Source: ZC4RG30 sp049841155
GTDB lineage: Bacteria; Pseudomonadota; Gammaproteobacteria; Steroidobacterales; Steroidobacteraceae
Assembly: GCA_049841155.1 (NCBI GenBank)
Contig: JASGHI010000003.1
Span: forward strand, 124,001-188,000
Direction: 5' to 3'
DNA: 64,000 nucleotides
Shown here: positions 15,948 through 23,450 of the stretch, piece after piece
Position numbering within the stretch: position 1 is the first letter of the stretch
Layout: the number at the start of each line of letters is the position of its first letter
The notes under the pieces: model-generated
What the model saw: the letters and a program-made list of their open reading frames with translations, nothing else
Database searches by the model: none
Told to the model about the DNA's origin: nothing
Position numbers and translations under genes: made by a program

Positions 15948-18155
15948 TCAGTGCGGCTCATTCCTCGCAATCGACTTGGCCCACGCTAGCGCCTCGCTGA
16001 TATCCAGATGGAGACTCCCGTAGGCCTTGCGCAGCAGGGCATCCGGCAATGCCCAGTCCCATTTCTCGCGCTGCAGGTTGCTGACGTCGGCAAGCAGCTT
16101 GTCCAAGGGTGGTGGATCATCTACCGCAGCATCGAAGAGCGCGTCGACAACATCGCTCGTACTCGAATCGCCCTTTAGTACCTCGACCCCTGGGCCGGTA
16201 GCGTTGACGGTGTAGTTCCGTCTGCGGAGGATGCAGGCCAATGCCTCATTGCCAGCGTCTCCGAGCCAAGTTAGAAGCACAAGCTCGCGCCCTTGGTCTA
16301 CCACGAAATCACTTGCCAGGTTTCGTTCGATATAGTTCTTCCGCCCTTCCGCCACGAATTTCTTGGCTACGTCGTCCAAGAACGGAAGCTCTCCGGAAGC
16401 CTCCAGCAATTCACGCATCCGCTGATGGACTCTTGTGTGGGTGCGTCCGGCGCCACCGGAGAAAAGCGGCGGCGCACCACCCGGGGCGCGAGCCACGTAG
16501 ATCGTCTTCTGCTGATCGTCGATCTCCTCCACCAGCCAGGTCTTGCCGGCAAAGAGTATCCGCTGCCCGACATTCAGCAGCTGCGATACCGGCAGGGTGC
16601 CAAGCACTTTCCCGGCACATACGATGCGAAACTCCTCATCAGCGGCGAATGCCGCGTAGAAGGTGTAGTGGTTGACTAGCTTCTCTCCCACCCGGCCGTG
16701 CAGCAAGAGCCCAGAGGACTCCTGCATTAGTAGCTCCTTCTGACCCAAGTGTTTCACGAGTTCGATGAACTCATCCTTGCCCAGTCCGGCAAACGGGGCC
16801 TCTCTTGAGCAGAACATGGAATATAACTGGCCAATGGTTGCTCCGCCATTTTGGGCGACATACGACAGCATCTGTTGGATAAGCGTGGAAAGATGGACGC
16901 CACGAGCCAGGGGCGGTTCGAACCAGCCTTCCAAGAGCAGAGAGATCATCGCTGCCATCTTCACGGTATCGAGACGCAGGTCGTCAGCCAGCGACGAGAG
17001 TCCTCCCAACGCGGTTTCCACGCAATAGCCACGCAGGATGGCGGGTTCGCCCTTGCGGCGCCCCGAACGCCCCAAACGCTGACGCAAACTGGCCACCGAA
17101 GGGGGAGGGGCGATTTGCACAACGCTTTTGACCGCACCGATGTCGATTCCGAGTTCCAGTGTGTTGGTGCAGATGGCCGTTGCCGGATTCTCTTTCTGCT
17201 TGAGGGCTGCTTCGGTTTCGGAGCGAATTTCCCTGGAAAGACTGCCGTGATGCGGCCAGAACTCGTTGGGAACCTGCTGCTGCTCACAAAGCTGGTTGAG
17301 GATATGCGTGTACCGTTCGACTTCGCGGCGGGAGTTCGGGAAGACGAGATTGTTTGATCCGCGCAATACGCTAAACAGGTGCAAGCCAACTTGGGCAGGC
17401 GTAGCGGGGTCGGGGGCGTTCTCGGTGTCGTCGGGCTGTGCAACCAGAGGCTCTTCGTAGCCCTTGACCAGAATCCGGAGTTCCCAACCAGATGATCCGG
17501 ACTGTACCAATGTGACTTCATGTCCATGGCCTGGGCGCAGGAATTCTGCGGCCAAGCCCATGTCACCGAGTGTTGCTGACAGTCCGATGCGCGGTACCTT
17601 CCTGCCGATGACCTGCTCTATGCGGTGCATCAAAGATTGCAGTTGCTTTCCGCGCTCCGTGCCAATGAAGGCGTGCAATTCATCGACAATAAAGTAGGCC
17701 GTTCGCTCGAAGGTCGCACCGACTGAGCTGCCCCGATTGCACATCGTGGCCTCAAGAGACTCAGGGGTAATCAGCAACACCCCATGCCGCTTCGACAGAA
17801 AGCGCGCCTTGGTAGATGCGGAAATGTCGCCATGCCAGGGCCAAACAGGGATCTCCAGTTGCTCGCAGAGACGGTCAAGGCGACCGAACTGGTCGTTGAT
17901 GAGGGCTTTAAGCGGGCTAATGTAGACGATGAGTCCAGGTGGCTCACCCCGAACCAGATGCGTCAATGCTGGAAGGAATGCCGCTTCTGTTTTCCCGGCC
18001 GCGGTGGCTGCCGCCACAACCACGTCACGATCCGCGTTGACGAGCAGGGGGATGGCGGCCTCTTGGGCATCGCGCAACGATTCCCATCCTTCGGCCCAGA
18101 GGAATCTCTGGATTCGCTCGTCGAGCAAGAAGAAGGACGTGCTATCGCCGGACAT
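15948..18155 (-). CDS. Lhr-like DEAD/DEAH-box helicase (BrxHI-like)
   Basis: Superfamily 2 helicase, about 735 residues from ATG 18155 (an upstream ATG at 18209 would overlap the ATPase gene by 35 bases; neither has a clear ribosome-binding site). Motifs: Walker A ATAAGKTE (near 50-57), VDELHAF for motif II, SATLGD for motif III, NSRREVERY and QRLGRSGRRKG (motif VI). A long Lhr-type C-terminal part follows (winged-helix and beta-rich core, AFAADEEFRIVCAG). BrxHI of type 2 BREX is of this class. Third gene of the TerB operon; probably a DNA translocase or remodeller in defence. Confidence 0.87.
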   Translation of the reverse strand: MSGDSTSFFLLDERIQRFLWAEGWESLRDAQEAAIPLLVNADRDVVVAAATAAGKTEAAFLPALTHLVRGEPPGLIVYISPLKALINDQFGRLDRLCEQLEIPVWPWHGDISASTKARFLSKRHGVLLITPESLEATMCNRGSSVGATFERTAYFIVDELHAFIGTERGKQLQSLMHRIEQVIGRKVPRIGLSATLGDMGLAAEFLRPGHGHEVTLVQSGSSGWELRILVKGYEEPLVAQPDDTENAPDPATPAQVGLHLFSVLRGSNNLVFPNSRREVERYTHILNQLCEQQQVPNEFWPHHGSLSREIRSETEAALKQKENPATAICTNTLELGIDIGAVKSVVQIAPPPSVASLRQRLGRSGRRKGEPAILRGYCVETALGGLSSLADDLRLDTVKMAAMISLLLEGWFEPPLARGVHLSTLIQQMLSYVAQNGGATIGQLYSMFCSREAPFAGLGKDEFIELVKHLGQKELLMQESSGLLLHGRVGEKLVNHYTFYAAFAADEEFRIVCAGKVLGTLPVSQLLNVGQRILFAGKTWLVEEIDDQQKTIYVARAPGGAPPLFSGGAGRTHTRVHQRMRELLEASGELPFLDDVAKKFVAEGRKNYIERNLASDFVVDQGRELVLLTWLGDAGNEALACILRRRNYTVNATGPGVEVLKGDSSTSDVVDALFDAAVDDPPPLDKLLADVSNLQREKWDWALPDALLRKAYGSLHLDISEALAWAKSIARNEPH

Positions 18156-18174
18156 CGGGAATAGGTCAACGCTT

Positions 18175-19482
18175 CTACATCTTGAATGACGCGAATTCTT
18201 CGCTGTCATCCGGCAGGCTGACTTGGGTGTCGGCCGCTCCGCCAGTATCGGCAGTCACCGCGATACCATCCAGCAGATCCTGCCAGTGCGCCCCCGGGTT
18301 CTGCTCGATCACGGCAAGCATATTGATGAAGGCGGTGATCGTGGTTCGAGGAGTACGAAAGTACGTGTCGCCGATGCGCTTAGAGCAGTGTTCCATGAAA
18401 CTGTAGATGCCTTGATCGGGGACGAGGTGCTTGGCGCTGTCACCAGAGGCGTATACCGAGCGGATCTTCTGGAGGAGCACGTAGAAGTCCTCCGGTGTCA
18501 GGCTGGATAGCCGCACTACCGGCCCACTGAAATCGACCAGCCCGTCTGAGGCGAACGTGTTCTGTGCCAGCCTGCTTTGCAGGGCCGGGTAGCTGTAAAG
18601 GCCACGCCGGGTATCCAGCAGGAACTCCGGCGTTCCACCCAGGACGAAGCCGAGTCCCGCGGCGGTTCCCTGCAGGGAGTCGTTCAGAATGCGCAGGATC
18701 TGCTCGTAGTTCGAATTGCGTGCCTGGGTGTTAGCCAGCTTGTAGAGGTTAACCAACTCATCCAGCCCAACGAGCATACCGGCGAAGCCCGCAAGACGTA
18801 CAAACCGAGCCAGCAACTTGAGCTGGTCGTAGACCTCGCTGTCATCGACGATGCTGCGAACGCCGATCGCCTGCCTGGCATCCGTCTTAGTCGCAAACTC
18901 GCCCCGTAGCCACCGTACGGCGTCGGACTTGAGCTTCTCGTTCCCTTCTTCGTGGCCGCGATAGTAAGCGGCAATGACGTCTGCGAAATCGTAGCCGTTG
19001 ACCAGTTCGCTGAGTTGTTCGAGTCTTTGGCGCATCGCCGCCTCGACAGAAAGCCCCGAGGTCTTGGCCTCGGCCTTGGCCGTGGCAATGAATTTCTCGA
19101 CGATGCCTGCGAGCGCCCCGCCGTCCGGCTTGGTTCTGGTGGACAGATTGCGCATCAACTCGGCGTAAAGGGATCGGGCCTGACCGCCGCTGGCGTGAAG
19201 CCGCCGATCCGGATTCAAGTCGGCGCTGGCAACCACCAACTTCTTTTCGAGTGCCACGGCCCGCACCAGGTTCAGGAAGAACGTCTTGCCGGCGCCGTAT
19301 TCGCCGATGACCACCCGGAATGCCGAGCCGCCATCCGCGATGCGGGTAATGTCGGAAACCAGGGTTTCGATTTCCTTTGCCCGGCCGACCTGTATGAGGT
19401 GCTGTCCACTTCGAGGTACTACTCCGGCACGCAACGACTGGATTACAGCATCCCGGTCCCTTGAGCGGATTGGCGCGTTCAT
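18175..19482 (-). CDS. BrxD-like P-loop ATPase (DUF2791)
   Basis: A 435-residue AAA-type ATPase. Walker A is GEYGAGKTF (60-68) after a VGRAKEIETL segment, and the Walker B-like strand is GMLVGLDELVNLY (about 237-249). A GTPEFLLDTRRGLYSYPAL segment (sensor region) and an RTPRTTITAFINML segment follow. This is the BREX-system ATP-binding domain (DUF2791) found in BrxD of type 2 BREX next to a BrxHI helicase. Its start overlaps the TerB-protein stop (ATGA, 19479-19482). Cytosolic; likely the energy or assembly partner of the helicase. Confidence 0.87.
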   Translation of the reverse strand: MNAPIRSRDRDAVIQSLRAGVVPRSGQHLIQVGRAKEIETLVSDITRIADGGSAFRVVIGEYGAGKTFFLNLVRAVALEKKLVVASADLNPDRRLHASGGQARSLYAELMRNLSTRTKPDGGALAGIVEKFIATAKAEAKTSGLSVEAAMRQRLEQLSELVNGYDFADVIAAYYRGHEEGNEKLKSDAVRWLRGEFATKTDARQAIGVRSIVDDSEVYDQLKLLARFVRLAGFAGMLVGLDELVNLYKLANTQARNSNYEQILRILNDSLQGTAAGLGFVLGGTPEFLLDTRRGLYSYPALQSRLAQNTFASDGLVDFSGPVVRLSSLTPEDFYVLLQKIRSVYASGDSAKHLVPDQGIYSFMEHCSKRIGDTYFRTPRTTITAFINMLAVIEQNPGAHWQDLLDGIAVTADTGGAADTQVSLPDDSEEFASFKM

Positions 19483-21827
19483 GCAGCAAGCTTCTCCAGC
19501 AATTCAGGATTAATCGTCAGTAGAGCATCGCCCTCGACGAAAGGCATGTCGTGCTTCTCGAAGGCGGCTTCATTCAAAGTCTCGATGGCGCCGTCGACCA
19601 TGAGATCGAGATCGGCGGCCGCGTCGCCGATGTCCTCCTTCGTCCATTCCGGACGGGAGAGCAGCAGCCTGGCAAGAGCGCTATGGGCCTCGTCCAGGCC
19701 GAGCAGACCGTCAGGTGGCACTTCGGTCTCATCTTCGGGCTCGGTCTCATGCGGCCCTGGCGCGACCGGTTCTTCCTCTTCCTTGAAGATGCCAGCGAGT
19801 AGCGCCGACACGTGAGCGGTATCCTTTTGCAGAGCGGCGATGCGGGCCGGGTCAAGCGTGAAGCCGGCATTCTCCGTTTCTGCCTGTGCGGCTGTCGAAG
19901 GCGTAGTTCGGGCGGCCACTGCATGTACGTCCGAGAATACCTTCTTGGGCTCGACGCCCAGTGCTTTGTAGACCTTCTCGAGCATCTTCACTTCGGAAGG
20001 GGAGACAACCCCGTCAGACTGGGCGACGGTGGCCATGAAGGTGGCAATGGCCTCTTTTGCCCCGACATCCAAGGGTTCGAGCTTCTTCCTCAGTGTGGTA
20101 AGTACCGCCGGCGCGGCGATCCTCAGGCGCAGGTGGGCGAGGAGGCGGCGAATATGGTTCGGGGTCAGGTGCGTCCACGACTGAACCTGAATCCTCAAGT
20201 GGTCGATTTCCTTTGGACTGAAGGAACCGTCAGCGGCAGCTACGGCAGATGCCAATTCCAGAGTCAGTACGGCAGCTTGATAGGATGGTGTTGCCCGGCT
20301 TGCGGCTTCTCCGGGCGGAACGACAAAGAGCACGACTTTGTCTTCCGGCTTCGGCAGCTTCGCGCCGCTGAGCACGTCGGGCTCAATGCCAATGTTCAGG
20401 GACTCCAAGGCGCGTGCCAGCGCCAGCGTTCGGTCTCTGGTTAGGGCTGCCTTCGCCTCCAGGCTGGAGAGCAGATCCTGGAACGACAAGACTGTCATCC
20501 CTCCGCCCATTCTCTTCTTCAGCGCCAGCAAGGTTTGCTGGGCACTCTCCGGCCACAGGGTCGCTGGCAATTGCAGAAGTCCCTCAAGGGAGTGCTTGCT
20601 ATCCGGATTCTTGCCGACGAATCGACTGTAGGGTTCGAGATCCGTGGTCGCGGCATCAACAACCTGTTGCAGCTTCTTGATGGGCGCGGTCAGTACCGTG
20701 ACATCAGGCGTATCGCCGAAGGTCAGGCTGAGTTCTTTGTAGCCGCGAAACCCGGCGGACGCTGGCCGGTGAACCAATTTGAGTTTGGTGCGGTTCTTCG
20801 GCAATACCATGCCTTCGCCGAACATTTCCTGATACTTGCTTACAAACAGCTTGTCGAACTCGTCGCTGCAGCGTTTCGCAGGTGTTCGCAAATAGTTCGT
20901 GGGATCGAGCTTTGCCCATGCGAGCGCAAGCGAGGCCGGTACCGGTGCTCGGTCGACCGCAGCCTGGCCCAGCGCCACGCGCAGATAGAGCGGCAGTTCG
21001 TAGCTCTTCGGGAAACTGGGGATTGGCTTGAGGTACGCCTTTTCAGGTTGTTCTGCCAGCGAGACCCAGTCCAGAAGCGACCCCGCGTAACTTCGGAAAG
21101 AGCTGGACTTGTCGCCATAGATATCCAACAGCCTGCGCAGCTCAGTCGCGATGATGGGCCAGTCGCGTTTCGCAGCTTCGTCCTTCGCCGAATCGACGAT
21201 AGCCCGCCGTTCCAGGCCATAGAAGAAGATGAAGACGTAGCCGACGTCGGCCTCGGAGGCCTTCCGTCCATCCGCCAACCAATTGAGGTAGGCACGCCGG
21301 GCGGACGCTGGAATCTCGGAGTAGCTCGGCCAGTACCCCATTTGCCGTTCCGTAAAGTCGCCACGCGACGCAACGGACTTCGAAGGGTCGATCAGGCAGG
21401 GATCATTTTCTCCCGAAGGAGTCGGGAGAGATGTGCCGACATAAATGAGGCCGCCAGGAATGGCCGTGCCTGCAATTGTTATCGTCTCGCTCGGCGGTAT
21501 CCACTTTGCCTGACCAAAGCCCTTCGGTGCCGTGGGAATCCGAAAGGATGACGCGCCTTGCGGAGCGTTGCTTGCGACTGGGATCGGTTCGTTGTCCGCG
21601 GCCAGGCGGCGAGCGCTGCGGGATGGGGGCTCAGCCGGAGGGGGCTCTTGCCGCGAGTCTTCCTCACTGGCCTTGGATTTGACGAAGAGGTGAATGGCTA
21701 CTCCTATGACGAGTAGCACGCCGAGACCGATCCAGACCTCCGAGGGAATCTTGGCTATAAGTGCCAGTAGCCCGATGATTGCCGCGCCGACAACCCCGCC
21801 GGCACCGCCCTTTCTTTTTCTTGCCAT
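19479..21827 (-). CDS. Membrane-anchored TerB_N/TerB_C domain protein
   Basis: A 782-residue protein. Residues about 8-48 contain one or two hydrophobic helices (VVGAAIIGLLALI and VWIGLGVLLVIGVAIHLFV), then a Pro/Glu-rich linker. The TerB_N region (about 100-330, with RRAYLNWLADGRK and YVFIFFYGLERR) is followed by a TerB-like helical metal-binding segment (AVAAADGSFSPKEIDHLR near 555 and VAQSDGVVSPSEVKMLEK near 625) and an acidic linker. The C-terminal TerB_C region spans about 700-782 (ALARLLLSRPEWTKEDI). It is the first gene of the operon and a plausible membrane sensor or effector. Confidence 0.85.
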   Translation of the reverse strand: MARKRKGGAGGVVGAAIIGLLALIAKIPSEVWIGLGVLLVIGVAIHLFVKSKASEEDSRQEPPPAEPPSRSARRLAADNEPIPVASNAPQGASSFRIPTAPKGFGQAKWIPPSETITIAGTAIPGGLIYVGTSLPTPSGENDPCLIDPSKSVASRGDFTERQMGYWPSYSEIPASARRAYLNWLADGRKASEADVGYVFIFFYGLERRAIVDSAKDEAAKRDWPIIATELRRLLDIYGDKSSSFRSYAGSLLDWVSLAEQPEKAYLKPIPSFPKSYELPLYLRVALGQAAVDRAPVPASLALAWAKLDPTNYLRTPAKRCSDEFDKLFVSKYQEMFGEGMVLPKNRTKLKLVHRPASAGFRGYKELSLTFGDTPDVTVLTAPIKKLQQVVDAATTDLEPYSRFVGKNPDSKHSLEGLLQLPATLWPESAQQTLLALKKRMGGGMTVLSFQDLLSSLEAKAALTRDRTLALARALESLNIGIEPDVLSGAKLPKPEDKVVLFVVPPGEAASRATPSYQAAVLTLELASAVAAADGSFSPKEIDHLRIQVQSWTHLTPNHIRRLLAHLRLRIAAPAVLTTLRKKLEPLDVGAKEAIATFMATVAQSDGVVSPSEVKMLEKVYKALGVEPKKVFSDVHAVAARTTPSTAAQAETENAGFTLDPARIAALQKDTAHVSALLAGIFKEEEEPVAPGPHETEPEDETEVPPDGLLGLDEAHSALARLLLSRPEWTKEDIGDAAADLDLMVDGAIETLNEAAFEKHDMPFVEGDALLTINPELLEKLAA

Positions 21828-22072
21828 GCTGACGTCTTCCCCCGCTATCGCCCGAAGCCGGAGTCTGTTTGTTACCCCGGTCTATGATGCGTGAACCATG
21901 AGGGGAACTAGGACCCGGCCCTAGAAAACTAAAGAGAATCTGGATTTCTGTAGGCTACAGGGCAGTGAATCGAGTCACAAATGTATCTTTTAATATTCAT
22001 AATAATGGATAAATTATAGTATTAAGGGTACTATTATTAGTCGGATCAGTCCCTATAAGCTACAGGTGCGGT
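21828..22072. promoter_or_regulatory. Divergent AT-rich control region with palindrome
   Basis: 245 bases between the TerB operon (leftward) and mobile mystery protein A (rightward). The right half is very AT-rich. An inverted repeat ATAGTA-N7-TACTAT at 22016-22034 overlaps a TATAGT -10-like box at 22015-22020, a likely autoregulatory operator for the HTH protein downstream. No ORF is evident here. Confidence 0.5.
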
Positions 22073-22537
22073 ATGCCCCGCTATCTTCGAACGACCAACG
22101 CACAGATCTTCGACCGTAAGCTGCCCGAATTACAGACGGCGGCAACGGTTCTCCGTGCGCGGCCCGCCAAGGGTTGGATACATGCGCTGCGTTCGGCGTT
22201 CGGGATGAGCGCAGCCGTGCTGGCACGGCGTTTGGGCGTGAGCCATCCCACCGTGCTGTCTTACGAACGAGCTGAGTTGCATGGGCGAATTCAGCTAGAC
22301 ACCCTGCGGCGCGTCGCCGACGCGCTGGATTCTGAACTGATCGTCGCGCTGGTCCCCCGAAAGCCGATTGGCGAAACCCTGCGCGCGCGCGCCACAGAGA
22401 TCGCGCGGCAGGAAATGAGCGCCACCGTTCAGAGCATGCGTCTCGAAGACCAGGAAGTGAATGCGGCTGATACCAAGGCACAGTTCGATCTCTTGGTTGA
22501 GAATCTGGTGCGCGAGCCGAAGAAGCTGTGGCGCTGA
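22073..22537 (+). CDS. Mobile mystery protein A (HTH, XRE type)
   Basis: A 154-residue DNA-binding protein. After an N-terminal segment (FDRKLPELQTA) comes a helix-turn-helix, FGMSAAVLARRLGVSHPTVLSYERAE (about residues 43-68), with the LIVALVPR segment near 100. Length and pattern match the mobile mystery protein A family, always paired with a Fic-domain protein B in mobile regions. It probably represses its own promoter and acts as the antitoxin-like partner. It overlaps gene B by 10 bases. Confidence 0.9.
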   Translation: MPRYLRTTNAQIFDRKLPELQTAATVLRARPAKGWIHALRSAFGMSAAVLARRLGVSHPTVLSYERAELHGRIQLDTLRRVADALDSELIVALVPRKPIGETLRARATEIARQEMSATVQSMRLEDQEVNAADTKAQFDLLVENLVREPKKLWR

Positions 22538-23124
22538 CTGATCCTCATGCGCCAGGTGCGACGCCGCTCACACCGGAGCAGCTGCGCGGGCTGAGACTGC
22601 CGATTACCACGCATGGTGAGTTAAACGCCGCTGAGCAGGAGAATATCCTGCACGCGCGCCTGTGGGCGCGCAGCGCCCGGTCCATCGCCATGCCTGGCAT
22701 GCTGTCGCGGGAATTCGTCGAGCAGCTGCATGAGCGCATGTATGGCGACGTTTGGGAATGGGCGGGCACGCAACGTCTCGTGGACACCAATATCGGCGTG
22801 CCGTATCCGCAGATCGGGGTATCTCTGCGTACGCTGTTCGACGACGCCAGGTACTGGCTGGACCACGGCGCGTACGAACCTGTGGAATTCGCGGTTCGTC
22901 TGCACCATAGGATGGTGCTCACCCATCCCTTCCCGAATGGCAATGGACGGCTGAGCCGCTTCTACGCAGATCTGGCGCTCACCCGCCATTTCGGGCTCGC
23001 CCGACTTACCTGGGGTGGGGGTGAACTTGGTAGTGAAGATCCGCGGCGCCAGCAGTACATCGAAGCGCTCCAAGCGGCGGACCACCACGACTATGGTCCA
23101 CTTCTCGCCTTCGCTGTGACTTAG
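22528..23124 (+). CDS. Mobile mystery protein B (Fic domain)
   Basis: A 198-residue Fic-family protein starting at GTG 22528. The Fic motif HPFPNGNGR (133-141) keeps the catalytic His, the Gly-Asn-Gly anion cradle and the Arg; the usual acidic residue of HPFxxGNGR is Asn here. MYGDVWEWAGTQR near 71-83 is the conserved upstream helix. Fic proteins transfer AMP or related groups to target proteins, and this pair behaves like a toxin-antitoxin module by architecture. The target and activity are unknown. Confidence 0.9.
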   Translation: MALTDPHAPGATPLTPEQLRGLRLPITTHGELNAAEQENILHARLWARSARSIAMPGMLSREFVEQLHERMYGDVWEWAGTQRLVDTNIGVPYPQIGVSLRTLFDDARYWLDHGAYEPVEFAVRLHHRMVLTHPFPNGNGRLSRFYADLALTRHFGLARLTWGGGELGSEDPRRQQYIEALQAADHHDYGPLLAFAVT

Positions 23125-23450
23125 GCTCTGCGCCGCTGGTAGTCGCGCCTGCCTTTCGTAGGCGCGTGCGGACCATGAGGTCGAGGTCATCGGACTCAGG
23201 AGCCCATTAGGAGTCCTTTCCGGGGAGGAGCGCCTTGGGGCTGGTGGTATCATTCGCTGCCCTCTTGGAGGCCTGTGGGGCCGTTAGGAGATCTCCATCG
23301 CCACCTGATCGTCTTGGTTTGCAGCTTCATACGTAGCTCAATGGATGCTGTCTTGCAGCAGATTCGAGAATCGGCGTTGGGCGTCTCGACCAGTGTGATT
23401 TAACCGACTTTTGGATTTGTGTCCCTAATTGTGTCCCTCGTGGTGGTTCA
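23125..23450. other. Right end of the element, non-coding
   Basis: 326 bases without a convincing gene. It carries two TGTGTCCCT copies (23418-23438) and must contain the promoter now driving prfC. A tRNA-like fragment around 23330-23400 does not fold into a credible tRNA. The last 50 bases turn AT-rich and run into the new prfC N-terminus. Confidence 0.5.
23418..23438. repeat. Right arm-type repeats TGTGTCCCT
   Basis: Two direct copies, TGTGTCCCTAA at 23418-23428 and TGTGTCCCT at 23430-23438. They repeat the word seen three times just inside attL. Confidence 0.5.

Noticed and set aside
15948..21827. Complete BREX or DISARM system
   Set aside because: Only BrxD-like and BrxHI-like components occur; no methylase, PglZ phosphatase, BrxC/PglY, DrmA or DrmB genes are in the island.
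23325..23400. A tRNA-like stretch (GTAGCTCAATGGA and TTCGAGAATC words) near the right end of the island
   Set aside because: No acceptor or anticodon stem can be formed and spacing is wrong. The attachment site is explained by prfC, not by a tRNA.
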